This document shows positions 26,519 through 35,178 of a stretch of 64,000 bases of DNA, one piece after another (within the stretch, counting starts at the first letter, position 1; every line of letters starts with the position of its first letter). Source of the DNA: Alkalinema pantanalense. GTDB lineage: Bacteria > Cyanobacteriota > Cyanobacteriia > Leptolyngbyales > Leptolyngbyaceae. The notes under the pieces were generated by a model. The model saw nothing but the letters and a program-made list of their open reading frames with translations. It was not told the origin of the DNA and did not search any database. The stretch is from positions 107,079 to 171,078 of the forward strand of contig NZ_JBLZFX010000001.1 of assembly GCF_050753345.1 (NCBI RefSeq), in the 5' to 3' direction. The position numbers and the translations under genes were made by a program.

Positions 26519-27358
26519 ATGTCCCACCGCTTCGATTGGACAACTTGGATAATCGGCTATTGGTCATGGTGGCGGGTTTTACGCATTTTCCTATTGGGCT
26601 ACGGCACGATCGCTGCCTACGGATACTTTTTGAGCGATCGCCAAATGTTTCCTGCCCCCACCCCCAGCTATACCGATCGCCCCGACATCCTTAAACTCAC
26701 CACCTCCAACCAGCAACAAATCTCTGCCCTCTACCTCAACCACCCCACCGCACAATACACCCTGCTCTACAGCCACGGAAATGGGGAAGACCTCGGCAGT
26801 ATCCGCCCCCATCTCACCAAACTCAACCAACTCGGCTTGCGCATCTTTGCCTATGACTATCGCGGCTACGGCACCAGCCAAGGCCAACCCTCCGAATCCG
26901 CCACCTACGACGATATTCAAACGGCTTACAACTACCTCACCACCCACCTTAAAACCCCACCCAAAAAAATTATCCTGATGGGTCGGTCGATCGGCAGTGG
27001 CCCTTCGGTTCACTTAGCCACGCAAAAACCCGTCGCTGGCCTGATTCTAGAAAGTGCCTTCACTAGCATTTTCCGAGTCATCATCCCCTTTCCGGTGCTG
27101 CCCTTTGACAAGTTTCCTAACCGCGATCGCCTGCCTCAAGTTCGGTGCCCCGTCCTCATTATTCACGGCACCCAAGATTCTGTCATTCCGTTCCACCACG
27201 GCCAAACTCTCTACGAGACGGCTAATCCCCCTAAGACCCTCCTGACGATCGCGGGAGCCGACCACAATGATGTCAGTGGAGTAGGAGGGAGGCAGTATTG
27301 GCAAGGCATCCAAGCTTTCCAGAAACAATTAACGACCCCCTCAACCAGCCGCCATTAG
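26519..27358 (+). CDS. alpha/beta hydrolase, ABHD13/Bem46-like, membrane-anchored
   Basis: This 279-residue hydrolase has an N-terminal transmembrane helix (VLRIFLLGYGTIAAYGYFL, about 20-38). It then has the oxyanion region LLYSHGNGEDLG, the DYRGYGTS motif, the nucleophile elbow MGRSIGSGPS with Ser near 156, the IIHGTQDSVIP segment holding the acid, and the GADHND His. This order matches ABHD13/17-type and Bem46 hydrolases. Substrate is unknown; lipid or thioester hydrolysis is plausible. ATG 26519 is chosen because an upstream start would overlap the RidA-like gene and lacks the helix context. Confidence 0.88.
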   Translation: MSHRFDWTTWIIGYWSWWRVLRIFLLGYGTIAAYGYFLSDRQMFPAPTPSYTDRPDILKLTTSNQQQISALYLNHPTAQYTLLYSHGNGEDLGSIRPHLTKLNQLGLRIFAYDYRGYGTSQGQPSESATYDDIQTAYNYLTTHLKTPPKKIILMGRSIGSGPSVHLATQKPVAGLILESAFTSIFRVIIPFPVLPFDKFPNRDRLPQVRCPVLIIHGTQDSVIPFHHGQTLYETANPPKTLLTIAGADHNDVSGVGGRQYWQGIQAFQKQLTTPSTSRH

Positions 27359-27401
27359 CCACAACGGAGTTCTATCCCCTCACCCACAAAAATTCACCCA
27401 T

Positions 27402-27432
27402 GAAAAAGCCTAACCCTAAAATGGGCTAGGCT
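27402..27432 (-). terminator. terminator for psb30
   Basis: On the minus strand AGCCTAGCCC pairs with GGGTTAGGCT around ATTTTA, followed by TTTTT. It lies 85 bp beyond the psb30 stop, and the stem has one mismatch. Confidence 0.6.
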
Positions 27433-27517
27433 CTAGAGCTACTCTCTCTTACAAACTTTGAATAGATTCAACAATGCCTATCAATGGATAGACAGCCGAT
27501 CGAAGTGATGGCCTGAC

Positions 27518-27637
27518 TTACAGATCGCCACCACGTAGAAATAGCAGAAACACGATAACCGGGCCTGCTACCACAATGAGAAACAGAGTTAATAACTGGA
27601 AAATAACCGTAAAGTTGATTGCACTCAAGAAGTCCAT
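27518..27637 (-). CDS. psb30: photosystem II protein Psb30 (Ycf12)
   Basis: Psb30 is a single-helix subunit of photosystem II that stabilises the core complex. The 39-residue protein has the typical form: a short lumenal N-terminus, one hydrophobic helix (INFTVIFQLLTLFLIVVAGP), and the conserved ending FLLFLRGGDL, where family members end in RGGNL or similar. Start ATG 27637 has GGAGG about ten bases upstream, so the 28 residues in frame upstream are not coding. A terminator lies downstream. The gene appears monocistronic, as is common. Confidence 0.9.
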   Translation of the reverse strand: MDFLSAINFTVIFQLLTLFLIVVAGPVIVFLLFLRGGDL

Positions 27638-28019
27638 TGATCCGTGATCCTCCCAAACTAGCCCAAGAAACCTCGAAGTCTTAGCTGCAATAACGCATAT
27701 TTTATCGGTCGAAGGCGTCAACCTTAAAGAAGTTTACAAAACTCCAAAAAACTCAATTTACAGGATCCCCTGTAACTGGGTTTGACTGGATCACGTAAAC
27801 TTTCGTGCCCCTAGTTTCTCATATCCTGTGTTCCGATGGCGCGATCGAATCCGGGTTTCTTGCTCAAGAAAGACTGAATCTAGAGTTTACGGGGACAGAA
27901 ATCAATACTGATCGATCTCCTTATAGGAATGCCCATGGACTTTCACCCCATAACCCTGGACAATGAACCTCTGTCTTGTTACTATCCCTGTCTTATGACT
28001 ATCCTTCACCACTAGACCC

Positions 28020-28370
28020 ATGGCTACCTGGCAATGCATCAAAAACTGCGGGGCGTGCTGCCAACTGGATCCTAACGATCGTCCAGATCTAGAGGACTAC
28101 CTCACGCCGGAAGAATTGATGCTCTACCTCAGCATGGTTGGCGAAGATGGCTGGTGCATTCACTTCGACCACACCACCCGCGAATGTTCCATTTACGAGA
28201 AACGGCCTTCTTTTTGCCGTGTCACTCCAGAGACCTTTGAACAGATGTTTGGAGTCACCGACGACGAGTTAAACGACTTCGCGATCGACTGCTGCCGGGA
28301 GCAAATTGAAGCAGTTTACGGCGATCGCAGCCTGGAAATGCTCAGCTTCGATCGGGCGGTTGGGATCTAG
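28020..28370 (+). CDS. YkgJ-family cysteine-cluster protein
   Basis: This 116-residue protein belongs to the YkgJ/UPF0153-type family, whose conserved cysteines probably bind zinc or an Fe-S cluster. Visible Cys: CIKNCGACC at residues 6-14, CSIYEKRPSFCR (about 60-71) and a CC pair near 91. Function is unknown, but RNA-related and metal-handling roles have been proposed for the family. No signal or membrane helix. The split UPF0016 genes follow 76 bp later on the same strand, so metal handling in common is conceivable. Confidence 0.88.
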   Translation: MATWQCIKNCGACCQLDPNDRPDLEDYLTPEELMLYLSMVGEDGWCIHFDHTTRECSIYEKRPSFCRVTPETFEQMFGVTDDELNDFAIDCCREQIEAVYGDRSLEMLSFDRAVGI

Positions 28371-28446
28371 GAATCCCTGCTGTAGAAAAGGGTCGTTGTG
28401 AATCTGTGCTATAAATATGAAAAGAAAATGAAAACGGCCCAGCGGC

Positions 28447-28815
28447 ATGACACCCTTAAACCTCGCACCGCCCAAACCTATCCTTCCCGACAGTCCCTCT
28501 CACCCGACGGCAGCCAACACTTCAACCGCTACCTCGGGGGTCTTTAATTGCTTTCTTTCCACCTTTGTCACAATTTTTCTGGCGGAATTGGGTGACAAAA
28601 CCCAAGTCGCGACCTTGCTGATGAGTGCCCAATCCCATGAGCCTTGGGTTGTTTTTGCAGGAGCGGCCTCTGCCTTAGTTGCCACCAGTTTGGTAGGTGT
28701 CCTCATTGGTCGTTGGCTCACCAAATTCTTAAAACCCCGCACCCTGGAACTGTCAACGGGCGTGATCCTGGCTGTTGTTGCAACGTTGCTCTTCATTGAT
28801 GTCGCAGGGATGTAA
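28447..28815 (+). CDS. UPF0016/GDT1 half-transporter, part 1 (Hmx-like)
   Basis: UPF0016 (TMEM165/Gdt1) proteins are cation/proton antiporters. Cyanobacterial members include the manganese exporter Mnx and the half-size hemi-manganese exchangers Hmx1/Hmx2. This 122-residue protein is one half: a 35-residue polar leader, then three helices, with the signature ELGDKTQVA near residue 48 on the first helix. The second gene begins five bases after this stop and has its own ELGDKS motif, so the pair would form a heterodimer equivalent to one full protein. The N-terminal leader is longer than needed, and a later start is possible. Confidence 0.88.
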   Translation: MTPLNLAPPKPILPDSPSHPTAANTSTATSGVFNCFLSTFVTIFLAELGDKTQVATLLMSAQSHEPWVVFAGAASALVATSLVGVLIGRWLTKFLKPRTLELSTGVILAVVATLLFIDVAGM

Positions 28816-28820
28816 CCACC

Positions 28821-29153
28821 ATGCATTGGCACTTACTCGGCCTGAGTTTTATCACCGTTTTTTTGGCAGAACTGGGCGACAAAAGCCAACTTGCCGCGAT
28901 CGCTTTAAGTGGTAATGCTAAATCAGCCAAAGCCGTCTTTTGGGGAACAGTGGCAGCCCTCGTTCTAGCCAGCCTGATTGGGGTTTTAGTCGGAGAAGGC
29001 ACCGCTCAGATTTTGCCAACCCGTTGGACGAAGCTCATTGCAGCGATCGGGTTTGCAGTCATGGCGGTGCGGCTTCTCTTCTTTAGCAATAACGAAGCAG
29101 ATGCTCCCAATGAATCCGAATTAGTGGGTCAATCGGAAACTCCGTTGCAGTAG
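28821..29153 (+). CDS. UPF0016/GDT1 half-transporter, part 2 (Hmx-like)
   Basis: This is the second half, 110 residues with three helices and the signature ELGDKSQLAAIAL near residue 17. The C-terminus is a 20-residue acidic tail (NNEADAPNESELVGQ). Two separate one-motif subunits match the hemi-exchanger arrangement, as opposed to one two-motif Mnx. The gene overlaps the 3' end of the convergent membrane-protein gene by 33 bp. Confidence 0.9.
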   Translation: MHWHLLGLSFITVFLAELGDKSQLAAIALSGNAKSAKAVFWGTVAALVLASLIGVLVGEGTAQILPTRWTKLIAAIGFAVMAVRLLFFSNNEADAPNESELVGQSETPLQ

Positions 29154-29651
29154 CAGACCTAAGCAACCTAATTTGACAATCTCCAGTCCCCAGTACAGAA
29201 AATGAAACTGATTCATCGCTGCGGGAACAATTGCTTCACTTCCATCCTGCAGGTTGAGGCCCATGGCACTCATTTGGGGAGCTAGGACGTAGGTGAAAAT
29301 CAGCGCGATCGCCAGAGTCACTAGGGCTAAGGGGATATTGCGTAGCGCAGCTTCCCGTTGCACCTTGGGTAATTGTTGCTTCCAAAGAAATCCACTCAGG
29401 ACGATCGCGCCACAGAGAACTTCAAAATGGTTAAAATTCCCAAATAACGCATATCCCACCGTCGCGAACTCGCTCTGACTCATCATGCCAGCCCAATACA
29501 AACTGGGGAGCACGAGAAAATCTAGAAATAAGCTACCACTGAGCCACAGAGCCAGTGTGCCAATCATACATAAATGCCAGGATGAAACTGACCAAGCTAG
29601 GACAGGGGAATCGGAAGACGTTGAGTTTCCTCTCGGTTGACTGAGCATCAT
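29121..29651 (-). CDS. four-helix membrane protein, DUF4149-like
   Basis: The 176-residue protein has about four hydrophobic segments: CMIGTLALWLSGSLFLDFLV, a central pair around VLCGAIVLSGFLW, ALVTLAIALIFTYVLAP, and a C-terminal one. Conserved features of the DUF4149/TMEM205 type include FNHFE near 70 and a QFHFLYWGLE helix. Function is unknown. The last 33 bp overlap the opposing half-transporter gene, so the two mRNAs would be antisense to each other at their ends. Two adjacent ATGs are candidate starts; 29651 is used. Confidence 0.75.
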   Translation of the reverse strand: MMLSQPRGNSTSSDSPVLAWSVSSWHLCMIGTLALWLSGSLFLDFLVLPSLYWAGMMSQSEFATVGYALFGNFNHFEVLCGAIVLSGFLWKQQLPKVQREAALRNIPLALVTLAIALIFTYVLAPQMSAMGLNLQDGSEAIVPAAMNQFHFLYWGLEIVKLGCLGLLLQRSFRLTH

Positions 29652-30308
29652 CTCACCTACTTTAAGAATTCAAAAGTTAATTCTTTACACCGTGACAGTT
29701 GTAGCGTGTGGAAATTCAGGGTGAGCATCGTAAAAGATTAGAGGAAGGATAAATTCAAAAGACGATCTCTCCCAACCATTCTCACTCTTGTACTAGCCAA
29801 TTTAATCGTTCTTCAATCACCTTCATTTCAAGTCCAGTGATTGCTGAAATGGCTTACTTTTAGCCTAACAAAAACAGCTCGAAATGCTCAGAAAACTAAG
29901 CTAAAAATCATATTTTGCAATGCATGGATAATATTGCCGTTTTCCATGGAAAGCGGGTCTCATGAAGAAACCCGCTTTCACGACAGTCAACGCTCGACAG
30001 TTAAATAAGACGCCCTTCAACCATCTTGTGAAGATTTGACATGGACTAATTTTGAGCTTCACCAATTAGCGATTGAAAGAGAACAAAAATAAATCTTCAA
30101 AGAACATCCTTCAGCTTAAATTAAACGCTAACAAAGTCAGCTTAATCTTGAAGTCATGATCTTGAAGTTGTTTACTTTTGCTAAGAGAGTCTTGAAGAGT
30201 CAAATACCTCTCTTAAATGTCTTACTTGTTTAAGCTATCATTTTCCCAGATTCACCAACTCTTTTTTTAACAAAGCCAAACCGACTTTAACAGAAGTATA
30301 AATTTACG
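29652..30308. other. 657-bp intergenic region with hairpins
   Basis: No gene is seen. A perfect 10-bp hairpin, GAAAGCGGGT / ACCCGCTTTC (29949-29979), lies here without a following T-run. A weaker one, TAAGAGAG / CTCTCTTA, sits near 30184-30216. Both could be terminators or regulatory elements for the genes that diverge on either side (DUF4149-like, minus; DUF2808, plus). Confidence 0.5.
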
Positions 30309-30890
30309 ATGAGTCCTCACTATTTCAATCGGTTTGCAACGATCGCGATTCTCGGAGGGATTCTAGGCTTAGCCGTCCTTGGCAGTCGCGCAATGCCGAT
30401 CGGGGCCGTCCAATTACAGGATGGCACGGTCTACTTCAACCAGCCACCCCGATTGGTAGACGCCATCACCACCAGTACCATTGCCAACGATTGGACGGCA
30501 ACTTACTATTTCACGATCGCCCTTCCAGCGAAAGCTGGGGAATCCCTCCAAAAGGTCACAATCACCCAAGCCGAGGGCATCGATCGGATTAACTTTTCAA
30601 CCGAGCAGATTGCCGCTTTCGTGGGGCAGCCCCCGCAATTAGGACAACCTCTGACGATCTCAAATCGCCAAATCGATCGTCCCAGTCGGACAGTCACGAT
30701 CGGCTTTGATCCAGCCATCCCCCCCGGACAGACCGTGACGATCGCCCTCGATCCCCAACGGAATCCTTTCTCTGAAGGTGTTTACTTGTTTGGAGTAACC
30801 GCCTATCCCCAAGGCGAAAAATCCCACGGTCAATTTTTAGGCTATGGGCGCTTTCACTTTTATCGTGGGGTTGGCTACTTTTTGCGCTAG
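30309..30890 (+). CDS. DUF2808 secreted protein
   Basis: DUF2808 is a cyanobacterial family of unknown function, probably periplasmic or extracellular. This 193-residue member has an N-terminal signal/anchor (IAILGGILGLAVLGSRA), then the family core with VYFNQPPRLVDAITT, ATYYFTIALPAKAGESL, and VTIGFDPAIPPGQTVTIALD, ending in FLGYGRFHFYR. Length is normal. No close functional neighbour is evident. A MITE-like element follows about 130 bp downstream. Confidence 0.88.
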   Translation: MSPHYFNRFATIAILGGILGLAVLGSRAMPIGAVQLQDGTVYFNQPPRLVDAITTSTIANDWTATYYFTIALPAKAGESLQKVTITQAEGIDRINFSTEQIAAFVGQPPQLGQPLTISNRQIDRPSRTVTIGFDPAIPPGQTVTIALDPQRNPFSEGVYLFGVTAYPQGEKSHGQFLGYGRFHFYRGVGYFLR

Positions 30891-31020
30891 AAGTTAGCTT
30901 TGCGCTAGTAGTGAGCTTTGGAGTTTGGACTAAACGCAATTTTCTATGCTGGGTAGCGGTTTCGTAGATATTTAAACCACTACAGGTCAAGTATTTCTTG
31001 AGTGAGTCCAAAGTCCAGTT

Positions 31021-31126
31021 AGGGATTTGCAAAGAAATAATATCCCATCTTCATTCCCCTACTCTCCTACCCTTTTACTCTCCTACCCCTACCCAATTGA
31101 GATTTTATTTATGCGCTGTTCCCTTA
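31021..31126. mobile_element. MITE-like element, family 1, copy A
   Basis: A 106-bp element begins AGGGATTTGCAAAG and ends TGCGCTGTTCCCTTA. It is repeated at 33921-34026 with three mismatches. Its ends form an imperfect 26-bp terminal inverted repeat (about 18 matches), and the inside has CTCCTACCC repeats. Both copies are flanked by TTA, consistent with a short target duplication. It lies between convergent genes. Confidence 0.75.
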
Positions 31127-31148
31127 GCTGCTAAAAGTGAGCTAGAAG

Positions 31149-31499
31149 TTACCCAAACGTCCCGCCATTCCAGCCCCACATAGCGCCTTTTGCATCGCTG
31201 AATTCAATGTAAATTCGGTTAACCGGAACCCCCAAGGCTTGTTCAAGCTGCTTACAAAAGTCCTGACTCATGGCTTGTGTTTGCTTCGACGTCATGGAAC
31301 CAATGCTTTTCACTTCCACATAACAGGTGGGATCGGTCGTCCCAGCAAAGGTCATGGGTTGCCCGCCTTCCAGCGCCGTCATCACGTACGACTCCGGCTT
31401 GCCCGTATGCTTGGCGAGGCTAGCAGAAAGTTGTTTGAGTAATCTCGTGACCTGAATATCGTCAGTTGTGGCAGAGGTTTTTACTTGGATGAGGGGCAT
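31149..31499 (-). CDS. MIF-like tautomerase superfamily protein
   Basis: A 116-residue protein related to macrophage migration inhibitory factor. It begins MPLIQVKTSATTDDIQVTRL with Pro2, the catalytic base of the MIF/tautomerase superfamily, and contains the conserved SYVMTALEGGQPMTFAGTTD and VNRIYIEFSDAKGAMWGWNG segments. It would act on phenylpyruvate-like enols in the cytosol, but the physiological substrate is unknown. ATG 31499 is chosen because GAGGA lies nine bases upstream and Pro2 is then correctly placed; the open frame extends further upstream to 31625. Confidence 0.92.
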   Translation of the reverse strand: MPLIQVKTSATTDDIQVTRLLKQLSASLAKHTGKPESYVMTALEGGQPMTFAGTTDPTCYVEVKSIGSMTSKQTQAMSQDFCKQLEQALGVPVNRIYIEFSDAKGAMWGWNGGTFG

Positions 31500-31632
31500 T
31501 TTCAATTCCTCACAATCGATCCTGCCCAGCATACCAAAGTTACCCGCATCCCAAAGTGAAAATATCCCAATGTGAAAATGGGAGGCGATCATCATTCGAT
31601 CTCCTCCCATTTTCACAAGGCTCAAGGACTTA

Positions 31633-31692
31633 TATGCAACTGTCTTGTATGCAACTGTCTTGTGTGCAACTGTCTTGTAGGTAACTGTGACA
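31633..31692. repeat. 15-bp tandem repeat, 3.5-4 copies
   Basis: TATGCAACTGTCTTG at 31633-31647 and 31648-31662, then TGTGCAACTGTCTTG at 31663-31677, then a degenerate TAGGTAACTGTGACA. It lies between the tautomerase and the PEP-CTERM genes. Confidence 0.9.
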
Positions 31693-31741
31693 AGTCAGTA
31701 ATGCGTTGCTGTTAATTTCAGTTGGTGGCGACAGTCAGGAG

Positions 31742-32554
31742 TTACTCAGCTTGATTAGCTTGACGACGACGCACTTTCAGCGCGCCAGCAGCCGTCAGAC
31801 CCAGCAGAGACAGCACGACAGAAGGTTCAGGAACGTCCTTACCTAGGAAAGCATCGACGTTTTTCTTGCCCACATCGACCACAAAGATGGTGTCATTAAA
31901 GTCACGATCGGATACTTCACCAAATTTGCCCTGCTTAGACTTACCTGTTCCGTACAGATCCTCAAAGCCCATCAGCAGGTAACCAGTACCTTCGATTGCG
32001 TAGGCAACAACGTGCTGCAACTTATCGGGATTCGCAGCATCCTTAGTGCCAAAGATGTAGGAATCACTGCCACGATTCAAGCCATCGGCCCGTAGAGAAA
32101 AGTCGAGTTGGCTACTACCTTTGATGGTACCTAGCTTCACGCCATCGCCAAACTTCAGCGCGTTACCACCCCAAGCGCCCGCACAACCTGCTCCCGAGCA
32201 GGAAATATCTTTAAACACCAAACCTTGGGTGTTGGTGGAACCCGTGGAGGTGAACGCTAACTGGTTCCGGTAGCCTGCACCCTCGTTGATGAAATAGGTA
32301 GAAACGTTGTGATCGTATTTCAGGGCCAGTTTAGTGGGATCCAATTTAAACTGACCACTGTTTTGGATCGCCAACCCTTCTTGTTGAACATATTTTTGGA
32401 AGGGAGCGTCGTTGAAGCCCGTTTGAGATTTGCTCAGAATTTGGGGCTGGGGCATGTCCCACACAGAATTAGCCGATGCAGAAGCGGCTTGAGCAGTCAT
32501 GCCGATCAAAGAAGCCGCGACAAAGAATAAACCGGTAGAAAATTGCTTGTTCAT
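31742..32554 (-). CDS. PEP-CTERM, DUF4114-domain secreted protein
   Basis: A 270-residue exported protein. The N-terminus is a signal peptide (FFVAASLIGMTAQAASASA). The middle (about 85-230) resembles DUF4114, with GYLLMGFEDLYG and the DRDFNDTIFVVD motif. The C-terminus is a classic PEP-CTERM sorting tail: the VPEP motif, then a hydrophobic helix (SVVLSLLGLTAAGAL) and a basic end (KVRRRQ). The tail would be cleaved by exosortase, and two cyanoexosortase homologues lie 12-16 kb away in this window. It is divergent from the nucleotidase gene. Function beyond sorting is unknown. Confidence 0.9.
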   Translation of the reverse strand: MNKQFSTGLFFVAASLIGMTAQAASASANSVWDMPQPQILSKSQTGFNDAPFQKYVQQEGLAIQNSGQFKLDPTKLALKYDHNVSTYFINEGAGYRNQLAFTSTGSTNTQGLVFKDISCSGAGCAGAWGGNALKFGDGVKLGTIKGSSQLDFSLRADGLNRGSDSYIFGTKDAANPDKLQHVVAYAIEGTGYLLMGFEDLYGTGKSKQGKFGEVSDRDFNDTIFVVDVGKKNVDAFLGKDVPEPSVVLSLLGLTAAGALKVRRRQANQAE

Positions 32555-32898
32555 GTCAAATCAACTGAGTGTAGCTAGCGGTAGGCTTGAGCGATGCCTG
32601 CTGGTTTTAGCGGTATCTTTTTACACTTGTAACCTACGGATTGAGGATTGCCTAGAGTACACTCACTGTCTTTGTCAAAGGCTTAATTTATGGGATATGA
32701 GCCAATGATTATACGGATTTTGATTAATTAACCTTTGATCTAAATCAGTAGCAAAATCTTCAGTTACGTCCATTACTTCTGTAAAAATACAGTCTGATTA
32801 ACTCGAAAAAGATGGGAACACGAGCCATCAGAATTGTCTTGAGGGGAAAGGTCAGTTAAGTTACCTAGCGAAGATCTCGTAGAATAGGTGCCTCAGAG
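32555..32898. other. 344-bp divergent promoter region
   Basis: No gene is seen between the PEP-CTERM gene (minus) and the nucleotidase gene (plus). The segment is AT-rich (for example 32695-32800) and presumably holds both promoters. A TTGACA occurs on the minus strand near 32675, but no convincing -10 follows. Confidence 0.4.
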
Positions 32899-33891
32899 AT
32901 GTCCCTCATCCAAGAACAACAGGTTGCGATCGCCGCCGTCCGGTCAGCCGCCCAGATTTGTGAAAGGATTCGTACCCACAATGCCATACAGGTTGTTGGC
33001 AAAGCGGATGCCAGTCCTGTGACGGTGGCAGATTTTGCGGCGCAGGCCATTCTCTGCCAAGGCATTGCTACAGCATTTCCCCAGGACGCGATCGTTGCAG
33101 AAGAATCAGCCAGTCTTCTTCGCCAAGCTGACTATACTCGCCTCCTCCAGCAAGTGACGGATTGGGTCCGCTCTGAAGTTCCTCCAGCGACGCCCGAACA
33201 AGTCTGTAATTGGATTGATCTAGGTCAGGGCCAAGTGAGCGATCGCTTTTGGACCATCGACCCGATCGATGGAACTAAAGGATTTATACGAGGGGCCCAA
33301 TACGCGATCGCCGTGGCATTGATTGAAGCGGGAACCGTTCAACTGGGCGTATTAGGCTGCCCCGCCTTAAAGTTGCCAGGATTTCCCGCAGGCATCATCA
33401 TGAGTGCAATCCGAAACCATGGAATTGTCATTACATCACTGGAAACGGGGGCAACCCAACCCTGGAAATCCTTTGCTCCAACCATTTTGCGCCTTGCAGA
33501 AAGCGTGGAAGCTGGTCATGGTAACCCTGAATTACAACGGCAGGTTGCCCACCAAGCAGGCTGTACAGAACAACCTCTCCCTATGGATAGCCAAGCGAAA
33601 TATGCCGCGATCGTAGGGGGCCAAGCAGCGCTTTATATGCGGCTGCCGTGGGTTACAAGGCCGGACTATCGAGAAAATATTTGGGATCATGCAGCAGGTA
33701 GCCTGTTGATTGAAGCCGCCGGAGGAACCGTGACGGACATGCACGGTCAGCCCTTGGAATTTGCCTTGAGTCACCAACTAGTTAATAATGCAGGCATTAT
33801 TGCGAGCTTGGGCCTTGATCACGATCGGGTCATTGCATCCCTCCCCCAGGAAACATCCCCAACCACCGATGGTTGCCCCCTTATTCCTTAA
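32899..33891 (+). CDS. 3'(2'),5'-bisphosphate nucleotidase family (CysQ/HAL2-like)
   Basis: This enzyme family removes the 3'-phosphate of PAP/PAPS, relieving inhibition of sulfotransferases and exonucleases. The 330-residue product has the inositol-monophosphatase-fold metal motifs: VAEESA near 72 (acidic residues), DPIDGTKGFIRG near 120-131, and WDHAAGSLLIEAAGG near 270. Length and motif order match the HAL2/SAL1 type, which is longer than CysQ. The insertion of about 40 residues in the first half is family-typical. Substrate among PAP, PAPS and inositol phosphates is not certain. It is cytosolic. Confidence 0.93.
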   Translation: MSLIQEQQVAIAAVRSAAQICERIRTHNAIQVVGKADASPVTVADFAAQAILCQGIATAFPQDAIVAEESASLLRQADYTRLLQQVTDWVRSEVPPATPEQVCNWIDLGQGQVSDRFWTIDPIDGTKGFIRGAQYAIAVALIEAGTVQLGVLGCPALKLPGFPAGIIMSAIRNHGIVITSLETGATQPWKSFAPTILRLAESVEAGHGNPELQRQVAHQAGCTEQPLPMDSQAKYAAIVGGQAALYMRLPWVTRPDYRENIWDHAAGSLLIEAAGGTVTDMHGQPLEFALSHQLVNNAGIIASLGLDHDRVIASLPQETSPTTDGCPLIP

Positions 33892-33920
33892 CAGGTCGAT
33901 CGCACCAGACCTGATCCTTT

Positions 33921-34026
33921 AGGGATTTGCAAAGAAATAATATCCCCTCTTCATTCCCCTACCCTCCTACCCTTTTACTCTCCTACCCCTACCCAATTGG
34001 GATTTTATTTATGCGCTGTTCCCTTA
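33921..34026. mobile_element. MITE-like element, family 1, copy B
   Basis: This is the second copy of the 106-bp element at 31021, in the same orientation with three mismatches. Its right end provides the TTA that is the stop codon complement of the following minus-strand channel gene (stop TAA at 34024-34026). It lies between convergent genes, like copy A. Confidence 0.75.
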
Positions 34027-35091
34027 CAGTGGTTCAGGATGCTCGTAGGCCGGATCATTGAATTTACGTTTGACGATGTAGCGCTGCACCAGCTTGGGTA
34101 AATCCCCTCGGTGGCCCATGACAATTAGAATATCTTCCCGTTCCAAAATGAGCGATCGGCGGGGATGAATAATCATGTGGCCATCGGCCTTGCGTAGCGC
34201 CACTATGATAAACGTTCCCTTCCCCCGCGCCTCTAACGTTCCCACGGTGCTACCCAGCAAGGGTGAATTGGGCGAGATCGCCACTTCATCCACCTGCACA
34301 TCCACCTTAGAGAGTAACTCATTCAGCGTATTGCGTCCGTCCCCTTCATCCAAAAAATCCAGGGTGGCAGGATGGGTAATCATATGGGCAATCCGAGCCG
34401 CACTGATTGATGCGGGCAAGATCACCTGATCAGCCCCCGCCAAACGCAATTTTTTTTCCGTTGATGGAATTTCTCCCCGCGCCAGAATTCGGAGTTCGGG
34501 GTTGAGTTCCCTGGCTGTTAACGTAATAAAAACATTCGTGGCATCATCCGGCAACACAGATGCCAGAACGTGTGCCCGTTCAATGCCCACCGCCTTCAGA
34601 ATATCCTCATCCGCCGCATTGCCCGTTTTGACTAAATATCCTAAGGATTCAGCAATTTCCGTTCGATCGGGATCGTTGTCAATCACCACAAATGCAATGC
34701 GAGCTTCCTCCAGCCGTCGGGCCAAAATTTGGCCAATTCGCCCAAAGCCACAAATAATGGCATGGTGTTCCAACATTTCAATCCCGCGAACCATGCGCCG
34801 TTGCCCTAAAACGTCCTGTAACTCGCCTTCGGTAATCATTTGAATAAATCCCCCTACGATATACACGGCTGAAGAGGTACCGGAAATAATGACAAAAATT
34901 GTGAAAATTTTCAGTTGTGGTGTATTGATGGGACAGGCTTCTCCATACCCCACGCCAAACACTGTGATCACAACCATATAGGTTGAATTGAGCCAGGTAC
35001 AACCGCCAGCGCGATAACCCGCGATCGCCGTAATCAACGTCGCGCAGAAGACTAAAAAACCTGTCAGGATGCGTTTAACCGGGGTTTCCAT
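34024..35091 (-). CDS. K+ channel with two RCK (TrkA) domains
   Basis: A 355-residue protein has a two-helix pore unit followed by cytosolic RCK domains. The first hydrophobic helix is ILTGFLVFCATLITAIAGY. The selectivity filter is TVFGVGYGE near residue 43-51. The second helix is IFTIFVIISGTSSAVYIVGG. RCK-N starts at IICGFGRIGQILARRL (Rossmann motif, near 94) and holds VVIDND; RCK-C follows at about 225. This is the MthK-like arrangement, tetrameric or octameric-ring regulated. ATG 35091 is used because the frame further upstream lacks channel features. It is divergent from msrA with an 87-bp gap. Confidence 0.88.
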   Translation of the reverse strand: METPVKRILTGFLVFCATLITAIAGYRAGGCTWLNSTYMVVITVFGVGYGEACPINTPQLKIFTIFVIISGTSSAVYIVGGFIQMITEGELQDVLGQRRMVRGIEMLEHHAIICGFGRIGQILARRLEEARIAFVVIDNDPDRTEIAESLGYLVKTGNAADEDILKAVGIERAHVLASVLPDDATNVFITLTARELNPELRILARGEIPSTEKKLRLAGADQVILPASISAARIAHMITHPATLDFLDEGDGRNTLNELLSKVDVQVDEVAISPNSPLLGSTVGTLEARGKGTFIIVALRKADGHMIIHPRRSLILEREDILIVMGHRGDLPKLVQRYIVKRKFNDPAYEHPEPL

Positions 35092-35178
35092 TCTAAGGAA
35101 AGGCCAAGGCGGCTCTAAGAACGATGAAGTAGAATAGTAAACAGAACAAACGTAAAGAACTGTATCAAAGAAACTCCT

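Noticed and set aside
26591..27013. 140-codon frame opposite the alpha/beta hydrolase
   Set aside because: Gly/Val-rich shadow of a strong coding sequence on the other strand.
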